Shown: in pieces, positions 33,208 through 44,598 of the stretch
Numbering within the stretch: position 1 is the first letter of the stretch
Layout of the letters: the number at the start of each line of letters is the position of its first letter
Assembly: GCA_036936605.1 (NCBI GenBank)
Contig: JAUPFV010000005.1
Coordinates: 3,275,670-3,339,669 of the forward strand
Reading direction: 5' to 3'
Origin: Limnanthes douglasii subsp. nivea
Lineage: Eukaryota; Streptophyta; Magnoliopsida; Brassicales; Limnanthaceae
DNA length: 64,000 nucleotides
Made by a program: the position numbers and the translations under genes
Notes under the pieces: generated by a model
The model's database searches: none
The model's input: only the letters and a program-made list of their open reading frames with translations
What the model was told of the DNA's origin: nothing

Positions 33208-35676
33208 GTGGAGATTGTGGATCTTATTGCGAACATGATAGGAAAAGATGATAAGAAGAACTTTGTTACATCTGCATACCATTCGGGTATGTCTTCGTCT
33301 TCCACTTCAGGTATTGATTCATCATTGTGGATTTTGGATTCGGGTGCGTCTCATCATATGTCACCTCACATGTCGAACTTTGTTTCGTTGTCTCATGTTT
33401 CACCCACATCTGTTTTGTCTGCTAGTGCTACACCAATGTCAGTAGAGGGCATTGGCTCTGTTTGTACCCCTCATATATCGTTATCTGATGTTTACTACAT
33501 TCCAACCCTTGCTTTGAATCTAGTTTCGGTTAGTCAATTGTGTAAATCTGGTTATTGTGTCTTATTTTCCGACTCTGTTTGTGCTATACAAAATCAACAG
33601 ACCCAAAGAGTGATTGGGACAGGTCGTAAAATAAGGGAACTTTATGTTTTGGAGAAACTCGAAGTAACAGATATGGATGTCTATGGCGTTGATAGTGAAA
33701 AAACATATTTGACTGATATTGCTGCCTCGGGTGTTGATTTGTCTTCGTTTCGTTTGAATCCTTCATCGTCTAAGTTTTATCTTTGGCATTCTCGTCTTGG
33801 ACATGTATCCACATCGCGTTTAAAGTTTTTAGTCTATACAGGTGCTTTAGGTCAGCTAAACACTTCTAATATCTCGGATTGCAGTGGTTGTAAACTTGCA
33901 AAATTTTCGGCGTTACCGTTTAATGAAAGTATTTCTTCCTCTATTGCTCCGTTTGATATTATTCATTCTGATGTCTGGGGTCCATCTCCTGTCTCCACAA
34001 AGGGTGGTTCATCCTACTATGTTTCTTTCATCGATGATTATACTCGATATACTTGGGTTTACCTTATGAAACGGAGATCAGATTTCCTTGGAATTTATAG
34101 AGAATTTCGGGCACTTGTTAAGACTCAACATTCTGCTGTAATAAAATGTTTCAGGTGTGACTTGGGGGGTGAATATACATCCAATGATTTTACTCAGTTA
34201 CTTGCATCTGATGGTACCATACATCAGTCTTCTTGCACTGACACCCCTCAGCAGAATGGTGTTGCAGAAAGAAAACATCGTCACCTTGTTGAGACTGCTC
34301 GTTCTTTGCTTTTATCTGCTGAGGTTCCTAAAATTTTTTGGGGAGAAGCAATTCATACTGCTGTATATGTGATTAATCGAATACCCACTGCACATAATTC
34401 AGGTCTGTCTCCCTTTCAAAAATTATATGGACAACCTCCAGATTATTCTTCTTTGCGAGTGTTTGGATGTACATGTTTTGTCCTTCGTCCTCATGTAGAA
34501 CGCAATAAATTGGGTCCTAAAACCGCAATATGTGTTTTCTTGGGTTATGGTGTTAGACAGAAAGGTTATCGTTGTTTTGATCCCACCAGTCAGAAACTTT
34601 ATGTCTCTCGACATGTTACTTTTCTTGAGCATATCCCGTTTTATTCGATTCCAACGAAATCACATGATATAACAAGTACCAAACTTCAGACTATTGATCC
34701 CTTTGAAAATAATAGCGACATACCCATTGGTATTGATGTGACAGCTCCTGAGACATCAACTACAACTGATACTACTCCTGCTCCATCAAGTCCTGATTCA
34801 GCTTCTTCTTTTAGTGAACCACCAGCTCCACCCCTTAGAAGATCTACTCGTACAAGTAAGTCTACCAAACTACCAGATTTTGCGTATTCTTCTTACTCAG
34901 CTCCTTTTGCCTCTTTTATAGCCAAAATACATGATTTATATGAACCTCAGTCGTTTAAAGAAGCTGTTTCTGATCCTCGTTGGCAAAATGCAATAGTCGA
35001 AGAGCTCACTGCTCTTTACCAAACTCATACATGGGATATAGTTAAGCCTCCATCCGGTAAGCATATAATCGGTTCTCGATGGGTTTTTAAAATTAAAACA
35101 AAATCTGATGGATCTGTTGAAAGATATAAGGCTCGTCTTGTAGCAAAAGGGTATTCACAGAAGTATGGTATGGATTATGATGAAACATTTGCCCCAGTGG
35201 CAAAAATGACGACTGTTCGTACTCTTATTGCGGTTGCTTCTGTTCGCCAGTGGAAAATCTTCCAACTCGATGTCAAAAATGCATTCTTGAATGGTGATCT
35301 TCATGAGGAGGTTTACATGACTCCTCCTCCAGGTGTTGCTCACCAACCAGGTGAAGTTTGTCGACTTAGGAAAGCCTTATATGGACTCAAACAAGCTCCT
35401 CGTGCCTGGTTTGAAAAATTCTCTACGGTTATAACTTCACTTGGTTTCCTTGCTAGTAATCACGATTCGGCCTTGTTTATCAAATGTACTAGTGTAGGAC
35501 GAATTATTTTATCCCTATATGTAGATGATATGATCATTACAGGTGATGATATTGATGGCATTGCAGCACTAAAACGTGATTTGGCTCAGCGTTTTGCAAT
35601 GAAAGACTTGGGACTATTACGATATTTTATCAAATGTACTCTCCAAAAACGAATACCGATATTCGTGATGATATGA
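33208..35676 (+). CDS. copia-4 protease-integrase-RT (truncated polyprotein)
   Basis: An 822-residue open frame. The retropepsin motif is LWILDSGASHHMS (residues about 46-58). A pre-integrase block has YLWHSRLGHVS (about 191-201). The integrase core has D in IHSDVWGP, D in FRCDLGGEY and E in NGVAERKHRHLVE. RT runs from VFKIKTKSDGSVERYKARL to LDVKNAFLNGDLHEEVYM and the catalytic LYVDDMIITGDD (about 771-782). The frame leaves true copia sequence after LGLLRYF and ends in filler. Gag is reduced to a C-terminal stub, and RNase H is absent. No stop interrupts 2.4 kb, so the insertion is fairly young, but the element cannot complete replication. Confidence 0.9.
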   Translation: MEIVDLIANMIGKDDKKNFVTSAYHSGMSSSSTSGIDSSLWILDSGASHHMSPHMSNFVSLSHVSPTSVLSASATPMSVEGIGSVCTPHISLSDVYYIPTLALNLVSVSQLCKSGYCVLFSDSVCAIQNQQTQRVIGTGRKIRELYVLEKLEVTDMDVYGVDSEKTYLTDIAASGVDLSSFRLNPSSSKFYLWHSRLGHVSTSRLKFLVYTGALGQLNTSNISDCSGCKLAKFSALPFNESISSSIAPFDIIHSDVWGPSPVSTKGGSSYYVSFIDDYTRYTWVYLMKRRSDFLGIYREFRALVKTQHSAVIKCFRCDLGGEYTSNDFTQLLASDGTIHQSSCTDTPQQNGVAERKHRHLVETARSLLLSAEVPKIFWGEAIHTAVYVINRIPTAHNSGLSPFQKLYGQPPDYSSLRVFGCTCFVLRPHVERNKLGPKTAICVFLGYGVRQKGYRCFDPTSQKLYVSRHVTFLEHIPFYSIPTKSHDITSTKLQTIDPFENNSDIPIGIDVTAPETSTTTDTTPAPSSPDSASSFSEPPAPPLRRSTRTSKSTKLPDFAYSSYSAPFASFIAKIHDLYEPQSFKEAVSDPRWQNAIVEELTALYQTHTWDIVKPPSGKHIIGSRWVFKIKTKSDGSVERYKARLVAKGYSQKYGMDYDETFAPVAKMTTVRTLIAVASVRQWKIFQLDVKNAFLNGDLHEEVYMTPPPGVAHQPGEVCRLRKALYGLKQAPRAWFEKFSTVITSLGFLASNHDSALFIKCTSVGRIILSLYVDDMIITGDDIDGIAALKRDLAQRFAMKDLGLLRYFIKCTLQKRIPIFVMI

Positions 35677-35802
35677 TCATTACAGGTGATGATATTTTAT
35701 CAAATGTGATGATATGTAGATGATATGATCATTACAGGTGATGATATTTTATCAAATGTACTCTCCAAAAACGAATATCGGTATCACGGTTCCGACATAA
35801 CA
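35626..35802. other. Scrambled filler at the copia-4 3' junction
   Basis: After GGACTATTACGATA the sequence is a patchwork. TTTTATCAAATGTACT, originally ending at 35491, reappears at 35625-35640 and about 35747-35762, with a shorter version at about 35695-35707. GATGATATGATCATTACAGG, originally at about 35524-35543, reappears at about 35666 and 35719. Positions 35767-35795 are a 29-nt perfect reverse complement of 36346-36374 in exon 8 of the host gene. The last bases resemble the LTR end. Confidence 0.85.
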
Positions 35803-36751
35803 GACTGCTCTTGAAACAATGTGAGCTATAGATTCATACTATTGATATTATCTAATAAAAGTTATACATGTTGTCCACTTCATTTAAAAACTGCTATATT
35901 TTTTGTCTGTGCGCAGAGATTTTCATAACAACAGCTTAGAAGGATCAATTCCAGACTTTCTTGGCACGTTACCTAATCTAAAACTATTGTGAGTTTATAT
36001 TTAACTCTTTATCGTCCGAGATTTCGAATTATTTGCTCCTAACTTACTTCTTTTCAATTTATAATATGAGTTCTTGTACTTTTAGAAACTTGGCAGATAA
36101 CATGTTTGGTGGACCAATACCTTCTTCAATATCAAAGAACAAAAAGCTAAAACTAGTGTAAGTTATAAAATACTCACATTTCTAATCATGAAAAATATTT
36201 TTTTGAACCATGATACTAATTTTTCTTTACATTAAAAGTGTATCAGGAAATTCAGATTTATGTGTTTCGGGCAAGTCATGTAAAGAAGCTGATACAAGAA
36301 GTGATCCATCTAGCACGACAAAGAAAAGCAATCTGCCTGTCATTCTCGGAACCGTGATACCGATATTCGTTTTTATTTGGATTGTGATTGGAATTTTTGT
36401 GCTATGTCGCCAAAAGAGAAAATCCGCACCCGTGCAAGGTAAATATAAACTGTGATAACTTAGGTAGATTATTTATAAAACATTTTGAATACTAGTTTAT
36501 TGACTATCCACTTTATAGACATAAAATTCATTGACAAAAATCGTCTGGTAGACGGTAGACTATACTAAACGTTTTTTTGTCGAAAAACTATATGGACAGA
36601 AGCTGCAGTGGAAAAGAGTCTTAAAAAATGCCAATGTACCACTTTTGAAATATATTTTACTTTGGCAGGGCAAAATCCACAACAAGTAGGTCTCATGCAG
36701 ATGATGAACAATGGTGTTGGAAAGAAAACGATGAATGAATTGTTAATATGA

Positions 36752-37359
36752 ATGATCAAAATCAACAAGGAGGAGGCAATGAAAATGATACTACTCATTC
36801 TTAAATTTTTCTACTTTGTCTCTTCCATTATTTTTTCTTTAAATCTTTCTAGTCATAAATTGTAAGATAATATCATTTTATGTGGTTGTATCCAATAAAT
36901 TTCATGAAGATTCAAGCTTATCATTAGTTTCATACAGGAAATATAATTATAGATTCAGTAAATGCTATAACAATGTTGAGTCCATTTCGTGATAAATAGG
37001 TGGTCAGATAGGGTTTTAATATATTATTTATAGAGTTATAAATTATGGACCACTTAAACTATTTATTTATGGGGTTGGATTTGTAGTTCGAATCTTATAT
37101 GGTTATTGACTTGACCACCACTTGTAAAGTCAATGCATCTGCCTAAATAAGACAATTCACGTTCTGTAAAATATACTCCAAAACTATAGTCAATGGATCA
37201 TACATTCAAGTTGAGGAGAGATATATTAATATTAGTTAGCATGAAAATTTAAGAGACTTTAATAAGGTGGTTTTTTTCAAACCAAACAAATACAGATGGC
37301 AACTCTTAAAGAGTTTGGATAAAATTAAAAGATATGTTATATAGTGAAATTTGTTAATT

Positions 37360-37404
<45 letters not shown>

Positions 37405-37679
37405 ATACATATAAAGTATACATATATTTATAGTGTTTTTATATTTATATTTTATTACTAGTAAATTTTTAATTAAGTAAAATAGGTTAATAATATATAT
37501 TATGCCTTTTATTGTTACATATTGTGATTATTGATGTGTTTTGTATACCGTTTTTAATGTATTAAAAATGATTTTAGTCTTATATCATTAATATATTAAT
37601 CGATTATCAAGTTTATTTATGTGAGAAGGTAGAAATTATAAACATTTATTTGGTGGATGCATCTAATAGTAGTATACGA
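36752..37679. other. 3' flank of copy B, AT-rich non-coding DNA
   Basis: No gene is seen. A 34-bp (TA)n run lies at 37367-37400. The first part presumably includes the former 3' UTR of copy B. Confidence 0.6.
37367..37400. repeat. (TA)n microsatellite
   Basis: Uninterrupted TA dinucleotides within AT-rich DNA. Confidence 0.9.
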
Positions 37680-39150
<1,471 letters not shown>

Positions 39151-39779
39151 AATCAGTACTATTTGAGTACTATTTGCTATAATATCATATTATGAGTCCT
39201 TGTACTTTTATTAAACACTTACCATTCTATGTTAATTTTTATTAACAGATCAATGTAAATATGTCAAGACTTGATTATTCAAAACGTATGATATTTTCTT
39301 GGAATTTTCTAAGCCTTTTTAGGCATTTTAAGGTGTAAGATTCTTGTTAGTTTTTTCTTTATTTTTGTTTTATTGAAGTAGTTGAAGGTTGGTTTTATGT
39401 CTAAAGATTAATATTTTTTACCCAAGACTTGTTATTATTGTAAATGTTATGAAACCTTTAGCCTTACTACATGAGAATTTTATTTTCAAAGGAATTATTT
39501 TAAACATCTGAGAGTTGTAGTAGACTTAACAAAGCCTTCATTTTTCATGGTAGAATCATGTGTTTCCACTTGTTGGCCTTCTTTTGTTAAAAACAAGACT
39601 TATTGTTTGGCATGAATTTGTTTTTATAAATTTAGAATGGTTCCTTACAAACTTCTCAAGTCCCTGAGGGAGGAAAATGTATATCCTCAGGGTTTAATAA
39701 ATATGTTTTACATATAAGAGTGAGCTTTAGTCTAAAGGACTATGAAATAGAGCTTTAACTGTTTATATTCGAGGGGTAA

Positions 39780-42560
39780 AAACTTTGTTTCCTTGTTCAT
39801 CTTGTAGTTGGTAGGTTTTTTGCTTCACTTTAGCTTCGATCGTGAAAATATCCTTCCAGTTTTAAGGCCAACTAGTCGTACCTATTTTTATTTGGGTGAA
39901 AGAATACTCGTTGTAACACCTTATCTCCTAGTTCACAACTTATGAGCTGCACTTTGGAATTGTATATATCCCTTATATACATAATTCTTTGACCGAATAT
40001 GTACTTTGAATCTTTTTTTTTAATTTAATCTAGTTCAAAACTTCAGGTTTGTGCATTACTTGCTTCGTCATATGCTACAATTCTATAATTACTACATTGA
40101 ATCTATATATTATGGAAAACGAAGGTTCTTTTGTTGTGATTTCTATGTGTGGTTTTGTATGACCATAAGAATTCTTGTAGAAACTACGGTCAAGTAATAT
40201 CTATTTCTTTGGTTATTGTCTCTAATAGTATTATCGAGAGTTTAATGTAATTTGCGAATCGTAGGAAATAATAGCTCTGAAGAAGGATTCTACGGGATAA
40301 TGCGTTGCACCCAAAGTAAATGTTGCTTCATTTGTACCTAAACACCATAGTAGTTGGTTAGTTAGACATTTGTTTTACAATGTGTATGAAGTCCAGACGA
40401 ATCTTGTTGGTTTCATCTTATTTTATGTGCTTTATTATTATCTTCAGGAAGTACTCATTTTATAATGTACTTCCTAATGAAAGTTTTTAATTTTCTTCTT
40501 CCCCTTTTATTAACATCACTAACATGGACATGAATATCGATAGTATATGCTTGGGTAATATAATATATAGATTTTTTTGAAGAATTATTCTTGGCTCCCA
40601 AGATCTACTTATCGATGATGCAAGTCCATAAACTTCTAAGCTATTGACTTTTGAGATTAGTTTAAATTCCACCTGCTCGAGCTCAACAGTTAGCCTTTGT
40701 AATTCTTCCAAGTATGGAATAATGTTATCCTGATTTTTTTTCAACTTATCTTAATGCATGGTTGACAACTAACTGGGAATTGGTAAGAAGTTGTACTCTA
40801 GTTTTGCAAATCTACGACAACCAAAGTCATGAGATACTAGTGTCGTACTCGACTTACTTGTTGCAGTCTCGAAAACTGACACTTATAAATTAATTTAGGA
40901 TATCGCTTTTTTGAGATATGAATTGGACTCCTGCTCCAGAGCCTTGCTTATTACTTCCTCCATTGGTTCTAACTCTCTAAGAATCTCTAGACTCGTACTT
41001 TGAAGAAATTAGTATCTCATACTGGACTCTATCAAAAAATATTTCAGCGTCTCCGCTCCAAATGGATATTGTGATCTAATTCTATTGACCATTTAGTAAA
41101 TCTTCCTGATATATCAACCTATTACAACACATTTATCAAAAGAAATGAAATTCCAACTAAAACTAGATGGCCTTGAAAATATGGTCTAATTTTCATAGCT
41201 ACAAATATTAGGGTACAAAAAATTTCTTTAATTGTAAATATCTAGTTTCAACTGGTAATAGAGATTTACTTACATATTAAACAGCTATGGAAAACCTTCA
41301 TTTCTCTATGATTAGTATTACATTGACCGCATAGTCTGAGTCTTATAGGAAACTATACAAGGATTCTCATAACCAATGTTTAGTTAGTACTCATGTGAAA
41401 GCCAAAAATTTCTTTATATTACTGAACGCTTCATCACATGTTGGAGCCCATTAAAGCTCTGACACTCCTCTCAATACTTGTAAGAATTGTTGACAAGAAG
41501 TTATTAAGTGCTGCTAGTCTTCAGGTCATGATTTGGATTTTTTTTTGCATTTCTCATTGCTCTATTACTGCTAAATTTGAAAGCTACGATGGATTTTCTT
41601 TGATTCTTTTTTCACTGACCATATTTGCTAAGCGTTGGACCCTATTCCAAATATGCATTTTTGGATTACTTTTAATATTCACTCGTCTGAGATTTCCAAA
41701 TTTCTCTGTTAATTCTGGTAGGAAATCTTCTTCACGAAGGCTTGTTACTAACATATCATCAACATAATCTTTTAGGCATCTTCACGATGATACTATATGC
41801 AAACATGTCCAATTTATTCATATAATCTTTGAGGTATTTCATGCTTCATTATCATATCTTATGAATGCTTCCCTCACTACACTAGACGAAACTTTCTAAG
41901 TTCATTCATCCTTTCCAAGATGACCCATTCCTCTTTTTGTTTCTATGTTTTAAGTACAAAGTATGCTGCATAAATGTCTGTAAGAGCCTTCATATTTACT
42001 CTAATGAGAGCTACATTGTCTTTGATCTTGTATCTTAAGAATTATTGAACCAAAAATACTACGACATGCATCTGATGGAGCCAAGATTGCTTAAATAAAA
42101 TTTTGTAAGACGATAATGCATATACCAACATAAATATGGACTGTAAATTCTTTTTGTACTCTTTTTTACCAAGAGCAACATCTAGAGTTAGCTCCCATAA
42201 GACAACCACATTTGGTCCAGTGAAGCCAGTAAAGATTCTGTTAAGTTTGTGTCAACATTGGGGCTCCTCTCAGCTATTCATAAGTACATTTGTGTAGGGT
42301 GTTCCTGAAATTCTAGTGTCGATCATCACCCTTATGATTTTTATAATGGTTAACTTCATTGTTATTAATACAATACCGCTGTGTGAGGACGTTACTCTTC
42401 TTAAATCTTAAGAAGAGAATGATAATATTATATATAGATTTTGGTACAAATATTACATCTTCCTTTGACACATCATCTTTATTTCATGTACATACCTTTT
42501 TGTCGATTTTTTAAAAACTCCATAGCATGGATCTCTTCCGAAAATCATACTAGTTTTATG
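39780..42560 (-). pseudogene. Tat-4 gag-pol remnant
   Basis: Minus-strand fragments follow Tat order from right to left. A piece before protease (MIFGRDP, KRYVHEIK) is at about 42550-42480. A protease relic, VMIDTRISG, is at about 42330 (Gly-Ser-Ser lost). RT has KDYVDDMLVTS at about 41772-41740. An RNase H linker, SGRFTKWSIELD, is at about 41110-41075. The second RNase H end, IIPYLEELQRLTVELEQVEF, is at about 40720-40660. The integrase C-terminus, GDKVLQRVFFHPNK then LALKLEGY, is at about 39930-39850. Stops are dense. The right end is cut by the LTR of Tat-3 at 42561. Confidence 0.7.
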
Positions 42561-42914
42561 TGGTATGGATAAATTCTGATCGAAGGGTATTTTAGGAAAG
42601 AGTTTCAGGAATTTAGTATTTAGAGTGAAATGTAGAGAGATGAAAGAGGTGTGTACTAGCAGCAAATTTTATCACCCTCATAAATAAAAGTAGTTGGGGT
42701 ATTATACTTGTTTAATGACTTGTGGGCCTTCAGGGTCGGATCATGGGCTTGGGTCAAGTTTAAAAACCTATAAGCCCAAGACAAGAAATGATTAGCAACC
42801 AGCTAAGTCACGATCCACTTGGTTGTACTGTTCAGTGGGGCATGGTACCGGATACGTCCGAACGACCCTTCAAATATATACAACAGTTAGTGTCAAAGAA
42901 ATCTGACATCATCA
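42561..42914 (-). repeat. Tat-3 3' LTR
   Basis: The plus strand starts TGGTATGGATAAATT and ends CTGACATCATCA. Shared blocks with the partner include GGTCGGATCATGGGCTTGGG. A decayed PPT (GTAGCACCTTTAG) follows, comparable to GTAGCCCCCCTAG in Tat-2. Confidence 0.85.
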
Positions 42915-43255
42915 GTAGCACCTTTAGGTCTTGCAAAGATACTTTGGAAGAGCTAATTCGAAAAAAATAGTGATGAGTATGTATCCAAGGTGAAGTCTGA
43001 ACTGGCGTTGTATCCGAACTGAATCTTGATCCGATTCAAAGAGATTATTTTTCAGTTCGGAATTCCAAAAATAAGTTTTTTGAAGTATGACATGTGTCGT
43101 ATTTTGGTTCAACCTTTTCAGCCATTTTTTCTCCTAGGTTCATGTATCTACTGGCTAAAAAGTAACTTAGGGTTTAGCCCCATGCTTCCTCGCCCCTAAT
43201 CATCACTTCGATCGATTCATCTCCCCTTAGGGGAAACTCCCACATCTCACATCTC

Positions 43256-43263
43256 TATATTAA
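43256..43263 (+). promoter_or_regulatory. TATA-like box of the Tat-3 antisense gene
   Basis: TATATTAA lies 128 bp before the ATG at 43384, followed by an AGAGAGAGAAAGG-type leader as in the other copies. Confidence 0.4.
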
Positions 43264-43383
43264 CGAGTTTCGCTATTTTATCTCTCTGATAATACAAAAA
43301 ATTCTAGAGAGAGAAAGGTTGATAATCTTTTATAATTGTGTCTGGGTAGATTATATGTTCACAGCCAGAAACGCATTGGTGAA

Positions 43384-43719
43384 ATGAGGTTGGCTAAACT
43401 TATCAGATTTGAAAAGAGCAATAAGAGAGGCAAGAATTGCATCTGGACTTCATGCCTCCCATGGTGGAGAAATCAGTTAAACAAAGCTAAACAAAGACAA
43501 GAGCTCATCATCATCAAAAACATCAAAATTTCAAAAATCATCTTTTATCCCCACCCTATCTCTTTTAAGTCAGGGTCGTCAATTCAAGAGTCCCAACAAC
43601 CTCTTCCTAAAGAAAAAACGAGTTTCCAGTGTTAGGAAACCTTCACCTTTTCTGGCTATAGGTTAAGATGCTAAAAATTCCACCCTTCGAAGGGTTACTA
43701 GCCTTTCAAAAGACAAAAG
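43384..43719 (+). pseudogene. Tat-3 antisense gene, 5' piece
   Basis: The start MRLAKLIRFEK is homologous to the starts at 14268 and 44599. A KKKRVSSVRKPSPFLAIG segment near 43612-43665 matches the KKSPFLAMG block of Tat-2. A stop follows, then the sequence is cut at the Tat-2 target site. It resumes at 53786. Confidence 0.7.
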
Positions 43720-44003
43720 TGGTAAGAATTAATACGGAATTGATAAAATCAGGAACACAAATCTTCTTAGGGAATTTTAAGTAGTGAAAAGTGCTTCTGA
43801 TTATTTCATAGGCATAACTAACTTCTTCAGCCTCTTTAAATAGACTGAGTGAGTTAGTTAGAGAAATGGTTACATAATGGTATATTTGCAGTTCAACCCT
43901 TTACATTTCTCCTAAAGCCTAATTTAACCCTATATTTACAGAACTTATCACTTTAGTCCCTATCAATTGCACTTAGGTCCCTGAGGAATATCTTTCCTTA
44001 TCA
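43720..44003 (-). repeat. Tat-2 3' LTR (284 bp)
   Basis: TGGTAAGAATTAATACGG to TTTCCTTATCA on the plus strand, identical to 53502-53785. On the minus strand it reads TGATAAGG to CTTACCA. The C-rich GTAGCCCCCCTAG at 44004-44016 is the PPT. Confidence 0.95.
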
Positions 44004-44016
44004 GTAGCCCCCCTAG
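44004..44016 (-). other. Tat-2 polypurine tract
   Basis: On the minus strand CTAGGGGGGCTAC immediately precedes the 3' LTR. The Tat-1 counterpart is CTAGGGGGC. Confidence 0.8.
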
Positions 44017-44398
44017 TTCTTATACAGACATTTATAAGAACTATTAGCTCCTCGAACTCTACCTTGAGTCAATACAACTTTCTTCACTTTATCTCTTTAT
44101 TATGATTGAACCCAATGATTTGTGACTTCTCCTCGAATTTGTGAACAAGTGCAAACAGATTTCCCCATCGCTTCGAACTTGCCAACTTGACGTATAGCTT
44201 CGCCTCAACTTCCAACATTATTACTAGGAACGTAGTTTTGCTAACCCTTCGAAATATATGATCCCTACTTGATAGATTCATTAGACCTTTAATAGTAGAC
44301 CCATGACACTACACGCTTTCTTTTCGTTTCATATTCCACCCAATGAGAGCAACTCACTGGTTTTGCCTCTCCATATTCTCAACGTCACTCCTTTATCC

Positions 44399-44406
44399 TA
44401 TAAATA
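44399..44406 (+). promoter_or_regulatory. TATA-like box of the Tat-2 antisense gene
   Basis: TATAAATA lies 200 bp upstream of the ATG at 44599. It is the same octamer as in Tat-1 (14095-14102) and leads into a similar TTTTTAGAGAAATC leader. Confidence 0.6.
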
Positions 44407-44458
44407 CCCAACTCTTCATTCACTAAGAACTTTTTAGAGAAATCACCTCTTGAACCAT

Positions 44459-44535
44459 CTTCAACCTGTTCTTCATCTTCAACCTGTTCTTCATCTTCAA
44501 CCTGTTCTTCAAGCCATCTTCAACCTGTTCTTCAT
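44459..44535. repeat. 18-bp tandem repeat in the antisense-gene leader
   Basis: CTTCAACCTGTTCTTCAT is repeated with starts at 44459, 44477, 44495 and 44518, the last after a short spacer. It is absent from Tat-1. Confidence 0.9.
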
Positions 44536-44598
44536 AAATCTTTAAATTAATTCATCTTTTTCATCCACCAAAGCAACCTCTTAGATCGATACCATTGT

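Larger units (their letters stand above)
32567..35802 (+). mobile_element. Ty1/copia insertion copia-4 in exon 5 of copy B
   Basis: Host sequence breaks at CTTGACTG and resumes at GACTGCTCTTG, giving a perfect 5-bp duplication GACTG (32562-32566 and 35803-35807). The element has a complete 169-bp 5' LTR, a primer site, a minisatellite in place of most of gag, and an open protease-integrase-RT frame. The RNase H end and nearly all of the 3' LTR are missing; only a TAACA-like end remains at 35798-35802. The short LTR suggests an Ale/Retrofit-type lineage (inference). Confidence 0.93.
30852..36751 (+). pseudogene. Malectin-like/LRR gene copy B, disrupted paralogue
   Basis: Exons match copy A: 30852-30912, 31024-31549, 31663-32142, 32279-32411, 32511-32566 plus 35808-35820 (split), 35917-35988, 36086-36157, 36239-36438, and 36669 onward. 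Splice sites are intact. Lesions: an extra T in the run 31935-31937 of exon 3 shifts the frame to TAA at 31946-31948, within the malectin-like domain; copia-4 sits inside exon 5, the first LRR exon; the tail exon now ends at a TGA near 36749, about 25 residues short of copy A. The encoded remnants include NIDCGYTG, NNSLEGSIPDF and a hydrophobic VILGTVIPIFVFIWIVIG segment. It is a tandem duplicate about 23.6 kb from copy A in the same orientation. A truncated secreted malectin fragment of about 280 residues is the most it could make. Confidence 0.92.

Noticed and set aside
32730..33282. Minus-strand frames rich in HTHTSL repeats
   Set aside because: Antisense of the 35-bp minisatellite in the copia-4 leader; no domain and no independent start context.
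40487..40744. Possible independent small minus-strand gene
   Set aside because: The sequence aligns by eye with the end of the second RNase H of Tat-2, so it is part of the Tat-4 pol remnant.
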